From positions 35,116 to 99,115 of the forward strand of contig JAFWKK010000036.1 in NCBI GenBank assembly GCA_017514235.1: DNA of 64,000 bases. The letters are read 5' to 3'. Made by a program: the position numbers and the translations under genes. The notes under the pieces were generated by a model, which was not told the DNA's origin, searched no databases, and was given only the letters and a program-made list of their open reading frames with translations. Within the stretch, counting starts at the first letter, position 1, and every line of letters begins with the position of its first letter. This document shows positions 63,605 through 64,000 of the stretch, in pieces. Source of the stretch: Kiritimatiellia bacterium. Its GTDB lineage: Bacteria; Verrucomicrobiota; Kiritimatiellia; RFP12; UBA1067.

Positions 63605-63876
63605 GACCCCATTGGTGAAGTTGAAGTGGTGGAGTAGAGACTATGGCGATGCCGCAGAGAGACGATCCGCCTACGCCATCCTCCTTCGCCGAGGCTACGG
63701 CGGACAAGTGGCTACGGCGGACAGGTACGATAGAGGCGGTCAAGCGACTTGAGTCGCCTTCGCGCGTGCGCTACGGCGCGCCAAGCGCGTTGCTTGAGTA
63801 TGCCGTCATGCATGGTGACGAAGAAGAGGCCGAACGCATCCGCGAAGAGTTGCGCAAGCTGACGGAATCGTTTTGA
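63605..63876 (+). repeat. repeat copy R3 with small gene and insertion
   Basis: Third copy of the module. It keeps the in-frame tail codons DPIGEVEVVE-stop that in R1 end the helicase gene, here without the gene. It then contains the small gene enlarged by 30 bp of a palindromic mini-repeat. Confidence 0.75.
63643..63876 (+). CDS. small repeated-cassette protein, copy 3
   Basis: 77 aa, the same protein as at 62204 but with ten extra residues (within SSFAEATADKW, about 13-23) due to an in-frame insertion containing a duplicated GGCTACGGCGGACA unit. The C-terminal helix (APSALLEYAVMHGDEEEAER) is preserved. No known family recognised. Confidence 0.6.
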   Translation: MAMPQRDDPPTPSSFAEATADKWLRRTGTIEAVKRLESPSRVRYGAPSALLEYAVMHGDEEEAERIREELRKLTESF

Positions 63877-63991
63877 CAGCTGGAATATCCCCAGTTTTTG
63901 ACCCCTGAAACGGGTCGTATGCCTGATTCTATTGGGCGAGATGTGTTTTCTGAAGTGAAATAAGCGAAAAGTCGGTTCCACTTGCTGGGTG

Positions 63992-64000
63992 TGGTATAAT
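63992..64000 (+). promoter_or_regulatory. extended -10 promoter at the window edge
   Basis: TGGTATAAT ends exactly at the last base, presumably for a gene outside the window. The 115 bp before it contain only a GACCC/GGGTC hairpin. Confidence 0.5.

Overview
The window is a high-GC chromosome segment that reads like a gut or rumen member of the Kiritimatiellota/Verrucomicrobia group, probably from a metagenome assembly. This placement is inference. It rests on the long run of pseudopilin genes with a giant GspK-like protein, DUF4091/GH123-type and LamG glycan genes, a protein combining an InlB-type repeat with a Fibrobacter-major-paralogue-type (FISUMP) domain, and an ExbB/ExbD module whose TonB-like partner carries a VWA domain. 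No rRNA, tRNA or CRISPR array was found. A TGnTATAAT extended -10 promoter motif recurs in most intergenic gaps.

Layout. 1-1197 is the tail of an alpha/beta-hydrolase gene. 1291-5721 is a tightly overlapping ExbB-ExbD-TPR-VWA operon. 5789-15025 holds eight type II secretion/type IV pilus-like prepilin genes and a 1099-aa GspK-like gene, without ATPase, secretin or prepilin peptidase; the first prepilin gene is frameshifted at a stretch identical to the end of the Illumina adapter. 15041-18848 carries a double SGNH esterase, a D-aminoacylase-type amidohydrolase and a TatD DNase. 18974-24274 carries trpB2, a ROK-family gene with an N-terminal Cys cluster, thiC and a flavodiiron protein. 24304-35835 is a glycan-degradation locus: a GntR regulator, a sialidase/GH39-like fusion, a LamG protein, two DUF4091 hydrolases and a GHL10-like protein. 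35853-37037 is an aminotransferase. On the minus strand, 37031-40897 is metF, a separate methionine-synthase activation protein, and a MetH lacking that domain. Divergent from it, a cobalamin riboswitch precedes a TonB-dependent receptor and a multi-spanning membrane protein, so B12 uptake and B12-dependent methionine synthesis sit back to back. 44343-44849 is non-coding and holds a 234-bp inverted-repeat element. A FISUMP-type surface protein and an FAD oxidoreductase follow.

From about 47.6 kb the window is a defence island. It opens with a 'restriction endonuclease subunit M'-type gene and a DUF1016 PD-(D/E)XK nuclease, then a truncated second copy of the first gene. From about 50.1 kb the sequence becomes clearly more AT-rich and holds a six-gene operon (50119-60928): two membrane-anchored coiled-coil proteins, the second with an McrB-like AAA+ domain; a 1011-aa protein with a DUF2357-like region and a possible actin/HSP70-like domain; a 49-aa protein; a RhuM protein; and an SF1 helicase fused to a DUF559/Vsr-like nuclease. 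It looks like a membrane-tethered, McrBC-derived antiphage system, related in concept to the coiled-coil type IV (CoCoNuT-like) systems, and is the strongest candidate for something not fully described. Behind it lies a graveyard (60934-63876) of decayed DUF1016 and AlbA_2/schlafen genes, punctuated by three copies of a repeat that carries a small conserved gene.
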